64,000 bases of DNA from Cherax quadricarinatus (taxonomy: Eukaryota; Arthropoda; Malacostraca; Decapoda; Parastacidae): NCBI RefSeq assembly GCF_038502225.1, contig NC_091382.1:11126243-11190242 (forward strand), in the 5' to 3' direction. Numbering within the stretch: position 1 is the stretch's first letter; every line of letters begins with the position of its first letter. Shown one piece after another: positions 1-9,687 of this stretch. A model generated the notes under the pieces. The model ran no database searches and was not told the DNA's origin. It saw only the letters and a list, made by a program, of their open reading frames with translations. Made by a program: the position numbers and the translations under genes.

Positions 1-1301
1 GATTCCTCAACTGGCATAGGATTCTCAGGGTTAGCCTCAAACCCTTCAAAATCCCTTTTGTATACACATTCTGGCCACAGTTTTTTCCAAGCAGAGTTCA
101 ATATCCTCTTAGTCACTTCCTCCCAAGCCTTACCTATAATGTTTACACAATTGAGGATGGTAAAATGATCTTTCCAAAACTCTCTTAGAGTCAGTTGAGT
201 TTCTGAGGTCACTACAAAGTACCTTTCAAACATAGCTTTTGTGTACAGTTTCTTGAAGTTGGAAATAACCTGCTGGTCCATGGGCTGCAGGAGAGGAGTG
301 GTATTAGGAGGCAAAAACTTCACCTTAATGAAGCTCATGTCCCTAGAAAGTCGCTCTGCCACATCTGTAGGATGACCAGGGGCATTGTCTAATACCAGGA
401 GGCACTTAAGGTCTAATTTCTTTTCAATTAGGTAATTTTTCACATCGGGGGCAAGTGCATGGTGTAACCAGTCATAGAAAAAGTCCCTAGTGACCCATGC
501 CTTACTGTTTGCCCTCCACAGCACACACAAATTAGCCTTAAGGACATTGTTTTTCCTGAACGCTCTGGGGGTTTCAGAGTGATACACCAATAAAGGCTTC
601 ACTTTGCAATCACCACTAGCATTGGCACACATCAACAAAGTAAGCCTGTCTTTCATAGGCTTATGTCCTGGAAGTGCCTTTTCCTCCTGAGTAATATACG
701 TCCTGCTTGGCATTTTCTTCCAAAACAGGCCTGTTTCATCACAATTAAACACTTGTTCAGGTTTCAGTCCTTCACTGTCTATGTACTCCTTGAAGTCCTG
801 CACATATTTTTCAGCCGCTTTGTGGTCCGAACTGGCAGCCTCACCATGCCTTATCACACTATGAATGCCACTACGCTTCTTAAATCTCTCAAACCAACCT
901 TTGCTGGCCTTAAATTCACTCACATCACTAGTTGCTGGCATTTTTTTAATTAAATCATCATGCAACTTCCTAGCCTTTTCACATATGATCGCTTGAGAGA
1001 TGCTGTCTCCTGCTATCTGTTTCTCGTTTATCCACACCAATAAAAGTCTCTCAACATCTTCTATCACTTGTGTTCTCAGTTTCGAAAACATAGTTGCACC
1101 TTTGGCAAGAGCAGCTTCCTTGATTGCCGTTTTCTTGCCCACAATAGTAGCGATGGTTGATTGGGGTTTATTATACAACCTGACCAGCTCAGAGATACGC
1201 ACTCCACTTTCATATTTATCAATGATCTCTTTCTTCATCTCCAGAGTAATTCTCACCCTTTTTGCTGTAGGGTTGGCACTAGAAGCTTTCTTGGGGCCCA
1301 T
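1..1301 (-). CDS. Tigger/pogo transposase, 3' end outside window
   Basis: I read the frame on the minus strand from the ATG at 1299-1301, in the context GTCACCATGGGCCCC, and found no stop down to position 1, about 433 codons. It starts MGPKKASSAN like the other Tigger proteins here. In order it has a psq-type helix-turn-helix (YESGVRISELVRLY), a CENP-B-type DNA-binding region (LLLVWINEKQ, then SKGWFERFK) and a DDE_1 catalytic domain with the three acidic motifs NCDETGLFW, LLVLDNAPGHP and PLLQPMDQQV. It ends in the window within the region before the acidic C-terminus. Such enzymes cut and paste the element at TA sites in the nucleus. The open frame means it decayed little or is recent; whether the C-terminus is intact cannot be seen. 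Confidence 0.9.
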   Translation of the reverse strand, partial: MGPKKASSANPTAKRVRITLEMKKEIIDKYESGVRISELVRLYNKPQSTIATIVGKKTAIKEAALAKGATMFSKLRTQVIEDVERLLLVWINEKQIAGDSISQAIICEKARKLHDDLIKKMPATSDVSEFKASKGWFERFKKRSGIHSVIRHGEAASSDHKAAEKYVQDFKEYIDSEGLKPEQVFNCDETGLFWKKMPSRTYITQEEKALPGHKPMKDRLTLLMCANASGDCKVKPLLVYHSETPRAFRKNNVLKANLCVLWRANSKAWVTRDFFYDWLHHALAPDVKNYLIEKKLDLKCLLVLDNAPGHPTDVAERLSRDMSFIKVKFLPPNTTPLLQPMDQQVISNFKKLYTKAMFERYFVVTSETQLTLREFWKDHFTILNCVNIIGKAWEEVTKRILNSAWKKLWPECVYKRDFEGFEANPENPMPVEE

Positions 1302-1579
1302 GGTGACTTATTTTGCAGGTGCAATCACTAAAAAGGCTGTGATAATATGAAATGTTCCAGTTGTATGTTTGGAAGCGACCGCAGTGGCTGGCTGGCTTGT
1401 AAACACTGGCACCAAAGGGACAAGTGAGGCACGTTCAGGCCAAAGTGGACGCGTATGGTACGGAACGAAAAGCGCTGGTCGGGTTTTTAAGCGCTAGTCG
1501 AGGCACAATTTTTGCGTTTAAATGAATCGCTAGTCAGATTTATCGTTAATCGATGCCATCGCTGGTTGAGGGTCCATTG
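1..1579 (-). mobile_element. Tigger (pogo-type) DNA transposon, cut by window start
   Basis: The right terminus lies at 1480-1579 and ends ...GGGTCCATTG followed by the target TA (1580-1581). This is a decayed version of the CAGTGGACCC-type terminus of the other Tiggers here. The element sits in the 3' end of an RTE-like LINE that resumes at 1582, so it is younger than that LINE. The other terminus is outside the window. Confidence 0.85.
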
Positions 1580-1581
1580 TA

Positions 1582-1842
1582 CTTCCAGCAAGCATGCGTG
1601 AGCATGTCAGATAGGAGCAAATAGAAAGAAATGATTTTTAGGACTTGACATGCTGTTGGAGTGTGAGCAAGGTAACATTTATACAGGGATTCAGGGAAAC
1701 CAGCAGGCCAGACTTGAGCCCTGGAGATGGGAAGTACAGTGCCTACACTCTGAAGGAGGGGTGTTAATGTTGCAGTTTTATAACTTTAGTGTAAAGCACC
1801 CCTCTGGCAAGACAGTGATGGAGTGAATGATTATGGAACACG
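1582..1842 (+). mobile_element. RTE-like LINE, 3' end fragment
   Basis: From TTCCAGCAAGCATGCGTGAG onward the sequence matches the last codons and 3' untranslated region of the LINE at 27605-30470, including the motif GGTGTTAATGTTGCAG and the end AAGACAGTGATGGAGTGAA. It lacks the final hairpin and tail. The upstream part was displaced by the Tigger insertion at 1580. Confidence 0.8.
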
Positions 1843-2005
1843 ATGTAGCAATTAATGAAGTGAACATGAAGCTTACACTTCCATTTCACAACCCACACCC
1901 ATTAATAACTCACTAGGGCTAAACATAAGAGTGAATTCTGATAAAATGTGGTCCTTTAAGCTAGCCAGAATTAATGGGAAAAAGGGTAGATTATATAACA
2001 CCTAC
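1843..2005. other. Kindlin intron, no feature seen
   Basis: This is sequence downstream of the kindlin exon at 2006-2146 on the minus strand, starting with the splice donor GTAGGT. I see no repeat or coding region here. Confidence 0.5.
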
Positions 2006-2146
2006 CTTATGTCCCATATGCTTGACAAGGAAGTGGGCAATGCCATACTCTGGCAGAGCTTGCCATGCACGAATGTATTGCAATTTTGCATCTGTTAGCG
2101 GTAAATCCTTTACATTAGCATGAGCTTCCAGGATGCGTTGCACAGC
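2006..2146 (-). CDS. Fermt: Kindlin (fermitin) exon, start of FERM F3 lobe
   Basis: This 141-bp exon (47 codons, phase 0 at both ends) is bounded by a polypyrimidine acceptor (TGTCTTCTTTCAG, minus strand) and a donor AAG|GTAGGT. It encodes [12 protein letters not shown]... then [18 protein letters not shown], the hallmark start of the kindlin F3 lobe, where family members read I.AWQ.LPE.GI.HF. Kindlins bind integrin beta-subunit tails at adhesion sites on the inner face of the plasma membrane and, with talin, activate integrins. The reading frame joins directly to the exon at 31918-32130. The next exon, with the rest of F3, must lie left of the window. Whether the species has one or several kindlin genes is not visible, so the symbol is generic. 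Confidence 0.93.
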
Positions 2147-2785
2147 CTGAAAGAAGACATACACTACATAAAAAAATATGCATGAAATGAACTGAATATA
2201 ATAGTGAAAAAATCAAAATAAATATGGACTACAATAAGATGATCTTTTTCTCAAAACATTTTAGAAAGTTAAATGATGATAGTCTAACACACAGTGGCTC
2301 AGAGTAGTTCAACACACCACTCGTGAAAAGTAACAACAACAACAACAACAACTCTGAAGCAATTGAGTAAAAATGAAAACTGTGAATGACGTTTACCAAT
2401 GCAAGTCAGATCAAAAGTTGTAAATAATATTACACTACCTATTAAGAGACTACATTTCAGCATAAGATATATACAGTACAAAGTGTTGACTGAAATGCTG
2501 ACTGGCCAACTAGACAAGATATAATGATTAAATTACAAGCCGAGCCATAAGAGCCTACGTTTCAAAAATTAAAGCAAGTATTAGCAGTTTACAAAATACT
2601 GTATCATAATGAATCAAGTTCACAAGCTATCTTTTTCCTTCAGGCTTTATTTATTACCAAACTGACAAAAGTAAAAGCATAAAAGTCATGCTGGAACTTT
2701 TATACATGAAAAAATTACTTAGTGTAGGATCCTAAAATCACTAGAATTAATAATGCCTCTTGGCATATTTTTTATTTCAATAGTA
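2147..2785. other. Kindlin intron, mostly unique sequence
   Basis: This is the left end of the 29.8-kb intron between the exons at 31918 and 2006. It holds a short CAA repeat at about 2333-2351 and otherwise AT-rich sequence with no coding signal that I can support. Confidence 0.5.
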
Positions 2786-2973
2786 CAGTAGGGCCCTACT
2801 TTAAAGTGTTTCGCCTTACAGCATTCAACTAATATGGACATTTCAAATTATGACCAAAACTCGCAATACAGCTCACCCCACCCAGTTTATTTACATTTTC
2901 CATGAGCAGCATGTCTCTCCATTATGTCTGGAAACTTTCCAAAATTTTAAAGCTATTTTATGTTTTATATATA

Positions 2974-3174
2974 GTGGTACCTCGGGATACGAACAGCTCA
3001 AAACTCGAACAATTATGTAAGTGTATTTATGTAAGTGCTTTTGTAAGTGTATTTTTGGGGGTCTGAAACGTATTAATCTAATTTATATTATTCCTTATGG
3101 GAACAAATTCGTTCGGTATTGCCACTCGAACAGCCTTCTGAAACGAATTAAGTTCATATCCCAAGGTACCACTG
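2974..3174. mobile_element. Tigger-derived MITE, about 200 bp (copy 1)
   Basis: It is a short TA-flanked element with termini GTGGTACCTCGGG and CCCAAGGTACCACTG. The interior ATTATGTAAGTGTATTTATG and CTTATGGGAACAAATTCG recurs at 26546, 31247, 51700 and 57091. It has no coding capacity. It is inserted in copy Y. Confidence 0.85.
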
Positions 3175-3191
3175 TACTCTGATAATTATAC

Positions 3192-5273
3192 TTACGTGTA
3201 CCTGTACCTTAACGTGCTAGTGACACCCCTGCTTTTCATTGGGGGGATGGTGCATCGTCTGCCCAGTCTTTTGCTTTCGTAGTGAGTGATTTTCGTGTGC
3301 AAGTTTGGTACTAGTCCCTCTAGGATTTTCCAGGTGTATATAATCATGTATCTCTCCCTCCTGCGTTCCAGGGAATACAGGTTTAGGAACCTCAAGCGCT
3401 CCCAATAATTGAGGTGTTTTATCTCCGTTATGCGCGCCGTGAAAGTTCTCTGTACATTTTCTAGGTCGGCAATTTCACCTGCCTTGAAAGGTGCTGTTAG
3501 TGTGCAGCAATATTCCAGCCTAGATAGAACAAGTGACCTGAAGAGTGTCATCATGGGCTTGGCCTCCCTAGTTTTGAAGGTTCTCATTATCCATCCTGTC
3601 ATTTTTCTAGCAGATGCGATTGATACAATGTTATGGTCCTTGAAGGTGAGATCCTCTGACATGATCACTCCCAGGTCTTTGACGTTGGTGTTTCGCTCTA
3701 TTTTGTGGCCAGAATTTGTTTTGTACTCTGATGAAGATTTAATTTCCTCATGTTTACCATATCTGAGTAATTGAAATTTCTCATCGTTGAACTTCATATT
3801 GTTTTCTGCAGCCCACTGAAAGATTTGGTTGATGTCTGCCTGGAGCTTTGCAGTGTCTGCAATGGAAGACACTGTCATGCAGATTCGGGTGTCATCTGCA
3901 AAGGAAGACACGGTGCTGTGGCTGACATCCTTGTCTATGTCGGATATAAGGATGAGGAACAAGATGGGAGCGAGTACTGTGCCTTGTGGAACAGAGCTTT
4001 TCACCGTAGCTGCCTCGGACTTTACTCTGTTGACGACTACTCTCTGTGTTCTGTTAGTGAGGAAATTATAGATCCATCGACCGACTTTTCCTGTTATTCC
4101 TTTAGCACGCATTTTGTGCGCTATTACGCCATGGTCACACTTGTCGAAGGCTTTTGCAAAGTCTGTATATATTACATCTGCATTCTTTTTGTCTTCTAGT
4201 GCATTTAGGACCTTGTCATAGTGGTCCAATAGTTGAGACAGACAGGAGCGACCTGCTCTAAACCCATGTTGCCCTGGGTTGTGTAACTGATGGGTTTCTA
4301 GATGCGTGGTGATCTTGCTTCTTAGGACCCTTTCAAAGATTTTTATGATATGGGATGTTAGTGCTATTGGTCTGTAGTTCTTTGCTGTTGCTTTACTGCC
4401 CCATTTGTGGAGTGGGGCTATGTCTGTTGTTTTTAGTAACTGTGGGACGACCCCCGTGTCCATGCTCCCTCTCCATAGGATGGAAAAGGCTCGTGATAGG
4501 GGCTTCTTGCAGTTCTTGATGAACACAGAGTTCCATGAGTCTGGCCCTGGGGCAGAGTGCATGGGCATGTCATTTATCGCCTGTTCGAAGTCATTTGGCG
4601 TCAGGATAACATCGGATAGGCTTGTGTTAATCAAATTTTGTGGCTCTCTCATAAAAAATTCATTTTGATCTTCGACTCTCAGTCTGGTTAGCGGCTTGCT
4701 AAAAACTGAGTCATATTGGGACTTGAGTAGCTCACTCATTTCCTTGCTGTCATCTGTGTAGGACCCATCTTGTTTAAGTAGGGGCCCAATACTGGACGTT
4801 GTTCTCGATTTTGATTTGGCATAGGAGAAGAAATACTTTGGGTTTCTTTCGATTTCATTTATGGCTTTTAGTTCTTCCCGCGATTCCTGACTCCTAAAGG
4901 ATTCTTTTAGCTTAAGTTCGATGCTTGCTATTTCTCTGACCAGTGTCTCCCTACGCATTTCAGATATATTGACCTCTTTTAGCCGCTCTGTTATTCTTTT
5001 CCGTCGCCTGTAAAGGGAGCGCCTGTCTCTTTCTGTTTTACATCTACTCCTCCTTTTTCTTAGAGGAATAAGCCTTGTGCATACATCGAGTGCCACCGAG
5101 TTAATCTGTTCTAGGCATAAGTTGGGGTCTGTGTTGCTTAGTATATCTTCCCAGCTTATATCGGTTAGGACTTGGTTTACTTGGTCCCACTTTATGTTTT
5201 TGTTATTGAAGTTGAAATTGGTGAATGCTCCCTCGTGACTAATCTCATTATGTCGGTCTGGGGCTCCGCGCAT
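3192..5273 (-). CDS. CR1/L2-like LINE reverse transcriptase, partial
   Basis: This is a 693-codon frame. The first ATG is internal, because the same frame continues upstream to about 5430 with the end of an APE endonuclease. Order: a basic linker rich in R/K (about residues 70-150), then reverse transcriptase with HSAPGPDSWNS, KNYRPIALTSH, DFAKAFDKCDHG, SVPQGTVLAPILF and the catalytic SSFADDTRIC, then a thumb and C-terminal region (RRRERYMIIYTWKILEGL). The last few codons (RYRYT) are read from flanking DNA. The protein would copy its own RNA by target-primed reverse transcription. The frame is uninterrupted, but most of the endonuclease is missing, so the copy is dead. Confidence 0.88.
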   Translation of the reverse strand: MRGAPDRHNEISHEGAFTNFNFNNKNIKWDQVNQVLTDISWEDILSNTDPNLCLEQINSVALDVCTRLIPLRKRRSRCKTERDRRSLYRRRKRITERLKEVNISEMRRETLVREIASIELKLKESFRSQESREELKAINEIERNPKYFFSYAKSKSRTTSSIGPLLKQDGSYTDDSKEMSELLKSQYDSVFSKPLTRLRVEDQNEFFMREPQNLINTSLSDVILTPNDFEQAINDMPMHSAPGPDSWNSVFIKNCKKPLSRAFSILWRGSMDTGVVPQLLKTTDIAPLHKWGSKATAKNYRPIALTSHIIKIFERVLRSKITTHLETHQLHNPGQHGFRAGRSCLSQLLDHYDKVLNALEDKKNADVIYTDFAKAFDKCDHGVIAHKMRAKGITGKVGRWIYNFLTNRTQRVVVNRVKSEAATVKSSVPQGTVLAPILFLILISDIDKDVSHSTVSSFADDTRICMTVSSIADTAKLQADINQIFQWAAENNMKFNDEKFQLLRYGKHEEIKSSSEYKTNSGHKIERNTNVKDLGVIMSEDLTFKDHNIVSIASARKMTGWIMRTFKTREAKPMMTLFRSLVLSRLEYCCTLTAPFKAGEIADLENVQRTFTARITEIKHLNYWERLRFLNLYSLERRRERYMIIYTWKILEGLVPNLHTKITHYESKRLGRRCTIPPMKSRGVTSTLRYRYT

Positions 5274-5431
5274 ACATGACTGAACCTCAATTATGTTGTG
5301 ATCTGAGTATATTGTTTTTGATATGGTGATATTTCTTATCAGATCATCATTGTTAGTGAAGATGAGGTCTAGTGTATTCTCCAGTCTAGTAGGCTCTATT
5401 ATTTGCTGGTTTAAATTGAATTTTGTGCAAA
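3211..5431 (-). mobile_element. CR1/L2-like non-LTR retrotransposon, 5' truncated
   Basis: The boundaries are placed by comparison with copy X, where TACCTGTACCTAAATAAACTTACATACTG is continuous; here 2.2 kb intervenes. The 5' side starts within the endonuclease domain: reading upstream of the long frame gives LDLIFTNN and SDHNIIEVQ, the APE-type SDH motif. It is inserted in copy Y. The 3' end stops soon after the coding region with no poly(A) tail. Clade assignment within the CR1/L2/Jockey group is a judgement from motifs only. Confidence 0.8.
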
Positions 5432-5725
5432 CTTACATACTGTGCTGGCATGCAGGTACACATTAAAATCACTAAAAGTTTCTTATTAGTCCTGAAGATG
5501 CCATATTAACCCTTTGACTGTTTCCGACGTATAAATACATCTTACGAGCCAATGTTTCTGACGTATTTATACGCATAAATTCTAGCAGCTTCAAATCAAG
5601 CAGGAGAAAGCTGGTAGGCCCACATGCGAGAGAATGGGTCTCCATGGTCAGTGTGCACCATATAAAAAAAATCGGGGAGCCAGTGGTGCATTGTGGGAAT
5701 GCCATTTCAGTTGTCCTTTTTCAGC

Positions 5726-5932
5726 ATGTCTAGCGGTAAGAAATATGTGATTCCCCAGCAAATCTGGGACTCTTCTTTTCCCAAGTGATGCTCTAACACA
5801 GATGGAAGTGTCAGTGAAGGTCAATTTCATGATTTGGAGGAGTTTGAGACCAAAAGCAATGGAGGAGGAGGAGGGGAGGAAGAGGAGGAGGAGGAGGAGG
5901 AGGAAGAAGATGTAATAATATTGTTCCCTTGA
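5726..5932 (+). pseudogene. Relic of a piggyBac-like transposase N-terminus
   Basis: The ATG at 5726 opens a frame reading MSSGKKYVIPQQIWDSSF, then a TGA, then in the same frame GSVSEGQFHDLEEFETKSN and a glycine/glutamate run, ending at a second TGA. An acidic start like this is typical of piggyBac proteins, and the TTAA-flanked context agrees. The link to piggyBac is inferred from position and composition, as no catalytic aspartate survives. Confidence 0.5.
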
Positions 5933-6479
5933 AGCAAGAAAAAAAAAATTCCACCCCATGACAGTGACAAGATAAGGGGAGATAACATCTGATAAGAACT
6001 GACTTTGATGAGCGTAAAGGAGGGTAATATTACATGACCATCGCCCTCCCTTTGTTTTTGCTGGTACACAAACATTTCTGTCTGTCTATTTGTCTGTCTG
6101 TCAAGCTCCCTGTCTGTCCATCTAGCTCTCTGTCTCAGAGAGAGCCACAAGACTGTGTCATCACGTTTACTCACATCTTCAAGCAGAGTATAGCACTTTG
6201 TCTGGATTTCTTGGGTTATCCTAGGTAATTTACACTATGTATACTTGTATTTATGTGTACCTGTGAGACAGAGATAGGCAGACAGATAGAAAGAGAGACA
6301 GATTGAAAGATATAGAATGAGGGAGAAAGATAATTAGATAGAATGGAGGAGGGGAAGCTGCATCCGACCCCACTGTTTTGACAGGAGGTAGGGGGAGTGA
6401 CTAATGAGACAATATGTCACTTTGACAGCTGCCGACTTCTGACTCAAAACAATTATAAGCCACACACTCCCACACAAGA

Positions 6480-6786
6480 CAAGGAGGAGGAGAAGGAGGA
6501 GGAGAAGGAGGAGAAGGAGGAGGAGGAGAAGGAGGAGGAGAAGGAGGAGGAGAAGGAGGAGGAGAAGGAGAAGGAGGAGGAGGAGGAGGAGGAGGAGGAG
6601 GAGGAGAAGGAGGAGGAGAAGGAGAAGGAGGAGGAGAAGGAGGAGGAGGAGGAGGAGAAGGAGGAGGAGAAGGAGAAGGAGGAGAAGGAGAAGGAGGAGT
6701 AGGAGTAGGAGGAGGAGAAGGAGAAGGAGAAGGAGGAGAAGGAGAAGGAGGAGGAGGAGAAGGAGGAGGAGAAGGAGGAGGAGGAT
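6480..6786 (+). repeat. GAG/GAA purine microsatellite
   Basis: About 300 bp of nearly pure purine on the plus strand, made of GGAGGAGAA-type units, lies inside the piggyBac-like element. The long poly-leucine, poly-serine and poly-glutamate frames over it are composition artefacts. Confidence 0.95.
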
Positions 6787-8106
6787 GATGATTGTTTGTT
6801 TGTTTTTGTAAACAAGTTTTGTAAACAATATATTGATAATTATGTTTGTGTGCTTATTGTGTTGTATACAACGAGTGTATATATATACATTGCACCTTAC
6901 TTTGGTCTCATAGGCCACATAAGTTATGTGAAAAAATAAAATAGTGAAAAAAACAAAAAACCTTCAATTACAAGTAAACTAAAGTTTACCGGGTGAGCGG
7001 CAGTCGCCGCTGTTGCCATACTCGGCTCATTTTCTGCAAACTTCATGGCTCTATATCTCGGTAAGTACCGATGGCAAAAATTTTTTTTTTGGATTAAAAC
7101 ACTCAGAAAAATAATCTTAACATTTTCATAAGAAAAAATAATTTTTTTTTTTTTTGAATATTTGGCGACATAGAATGACAGTTTCAGAGAGGGGCCTGAA
7201 ACAGTCAAAGGGTTAATAATGATAATAATAATACACAATAATAATCATTGAGGCACATTAAATGTCGTATATGTATTACGTTAATATGAACAGTTTAATC
7301 CATCTGATATTTTTTTCAAAATTATAAACATGATCAATACAACCCATAGTAGAATAAATTAACATAAATATGAGATGTTACGTGTAAATGAACGTGTATC
7401 AACCATAGCCAGACGCATTCGTCTGTTTGTTTACATCCTCCACATCTTTCTCCTCTCTCATTTACTAGTTCTCTCTCTCTCATTAATTTGCTCTACCTCG
7501 TTTACTCACCTACAGTAAGATTACAAATGTTTTAAGATAAGTAATGAGTACACTGTATGTGTACTCATTAGCGCTCTAAGGCGCTTTAAATGTTGTAGTA
7601 TATTATTGTGGGAGGGGTGGCCTGGCCTGGCTGGCTACCATACCTCCCGCATCTGACTTCCTACAAATAAATACTACTCACCTCTCACCCTACATTTAGA
7701 CTACAAATATTTTAAGGTAATTAATGAATGTACAGTGGATCCCCGAGTTTCGGCCGTAATCCATTCCAGGAGCTAGGCCTCAAGTTAAAGCAATATTTCC
7801 GATAAGAAATATGTTAATCCAATTAATCCGTTCCACCCAAAAATATTGAAAACAAATTTTTTTTAAGAATAAATACTATAGTTTTACATACAGAAAACAA
7901 TGAGAAATAAATATTTTAATGGATAAATAAACATTTAAATCAGTTTCACCTTTATTGAAGACTCTTGTTGGCATGTGAGAGAGGCAGGAGAGTTTGTTTG
8001 GAGGCAAGACAAGATAGTCCTTCAATATGACACTAATATCAACTCTACGGCTTATTTATCTAGCACAATTCATCTAATATGACATAATAAACAATATTAA
8101 TAACAT

Positions 8107-9672
8107 TTTTTTTTTTTTTTATTATCACACCGGCCGATTCCCACCAAGGCAGGGTGGCCCGAAAAAGAAAAACTTTCACCATCATTCACTCCATCACTGT
8201 CTTGCCAGAAGGGTGCTTTACACTACAGTTTTTAAACTGCAACATTAACACCCCTCCTTCAGAGTGCAGGCACTGTACTTCCCATCTCCAGGACTCAAGT
8301 CCGGCCTGCCGGTTTCCCTGAATCCCTTCATAAATGTTACTTTACTCACACTCCAACAGCACGTCAAGTATTAAAAACCATTTGTCTCCATTCACTCCTA
8401 TCAAACACGCTCACGCATGCCTGCTGGAAGTCCAAGCCCCTCGCACACAAAACCTCCTTTACCCCCTCCCTCCAACCCTTCCTAGGCCGACCCCTACCCC
8501 GCCTTCCTTCCACTACAGACTGATACACTCTTGAAGTCATTCTGTTTCGCTCCATTCTCTCTACATGTCCGAACCACCTCAACAACCCTTCCTCAGCCCT
8601 CTGGACAACAGTTTTGGTAATCCCGCACCTCCTCCTAACTTCCAAACTACGAATTCTCTGCATTATATTCACACCACACATTGCCCTCAGACATGACATC
8701 TCCACTGCCTCCAGCCTTCTCCTCGCTGCAACATTCATCACCCACGCTTCACACCCATATAAGAGCGTTGGTAAAACTATACTCTCATACATTCCCCTCT
8801 TTGCCTCCAAGGACAAAGTTCTTTGTCTCCACAGACTCCTAAGTGCACCACTCACTCTTTTTCCCTCATCAATTCTATGATTCACCTCATCTTTCATAGA
8901 CCCATCCGCTGACACGTCCACTCCCAAATATCTGAATACGTTCACATCCTCCATACTCTCTCCCTCCAATCTGATATTCAATCTTTCATCACCTAATCTT
9001 TTTGTTATCCTCATAACCTTACTCTTTCCTGTATTCACCTTTAATTTTCTTCTTTTGCACACCCTACCAAATTCATCCACCAATCTCTGCAACTTCTCTT
9101 CAGAATCTCCCAAGAGCACAGTGTCATCAGCAAAGAGCAGCTGTGACAACTCCCACTTTGTGTGTGATTCTTTATCTTTTAACTCCACGCCTCTTGCCAA
9201 GACCCTCGCATTTACTTCTCTTACAACCCCATCTATAAATATATTAAACAACCACGGTGACATCACACATCCTTGTCTAAGGCCTACTTTTACTGGGAAA
9301 AAATTTCCCTCTTTCCTACATACTCTAACTTGAGCCTCACTATCCTCGTAAAAACTCTTCACTGCTTTCAGTAACCTACCTCCTACACCATACACTTGCA
9401 ACATCTGCCACATTGCCCCCCTATCCACCCTGTCATACGCCTTTTCCAAATCCATAAATGCCACAAAGACCTCTTTAGCCTTATCTAAATACTGTTCACT
9501 TATATATTTCACTGTAAACACCTGGTCCACACACCCCCTACCTTTCCTAAAGCCTCCTTGTTCATCTGCTATCCTATTCTCCGTCTTACTCTTAATTCTT
9601 TCAATTATAACTCTACCATACACTTTACCAGGTACACTCAACAGACTTATCCCCCTATAATTTTTGCACTCT
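8107..9672 (-). mobile_element. RTE-like LINE, 5' truncated (copy in T4)
   Basis: The 3' tail (poly-T on the plus strand, then ATTATCACACCGGCCGATTC) is at the left. The body matches 28910-30470 closely on the opposite strand, and the match ends at GCACTCT (9672). The conserved hairpin CCACCAAGGCAGGGTGG lies at 8143-8159. Confidence 0.9.
8364..9641 (-). CDS. RTE-like reverse transcriptase, N-terminally truncated
   Basis: This 425-codon uninterrupted frame covers most of the reverse transcriptase ([40 protein letters not shown], catalytic [10 protein letters not shown]) and the C-terminal region ([15 protein letters not shown] block, [30 protein letters not shown]). It has no endonuclease. It differs from the copy at 27606-30218 at only a few residues, so the two insertions are recent or the family is young. 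It is not functional alone. Confidence 0.9.
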   Translation of the reverse strand: MSVPGKVYGRVIIERIKSKTENRIADEQGGFRKGRGCVDQVFTVKYISEQYLDKAKEVFVAFMDLEKAYDRVDRGAMWQMLQVYGVGGRLLKAVKSFYEDSEAQVRVCRKEGNFFPVKVGLRQGCVMSPWLFNIFIDGVVREVNARVLARGVELKDKESHTKWELSQLLFADDTVLLGDSEEKLQRLVDEFGRVCKRRKLKVNTGKSKVMRITKRLGDERLNIRLEGESMEDVNVFRYLGVDVSADGSMKDEVNHRIDEGKRVSGALRSLWRQRTLSLEAKRGMYESIVLPTLLYGCEAWVMNVAARRRLEAVEMSCLRAMCGVNIMQRIRSLEVRRRCGITKTVVQRAEEGLLRWFGHVERMERNRMTSRVYQSVVEGRRGRGRPRKGWREGVKEVLCARGLDFQQACVSVFDRSEWRQMVFNT

Positions 9673-9687
9673 AGAATGAATAAAATA

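Larger units (their letters stand above)
5510..7212 (+). mobile_element. piggyBac-like element with TTAA target duplication
   Basis: The terminal inverted repeats CCCTTTGACTGTTTC and GAAACAGTCAAAGGG are flanked on both sides by TTAA (5506-5509, 7213-7216), the piggyBac signature. Related copies lie at 19161-20229 and 47026-49168. It lies in copy Y. The interior has a decayed N-terminal coding piece and a long purine tract, and no catalytic domain is visible. Confidence 0.85.

Noticed and set aside
3409..4199. Plus-strand frames across 3409-4199
   Set aside because: They are opposite the LINE reverse transcriptase, whose motifs are unambiguous on the minus strand.
6334..6918. Poly-leucine, poly-serine and poly-glutamate frames
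   Set aside because: They follow from the GAG/GAA microsatellite in different frames; there is no start context or homolog.
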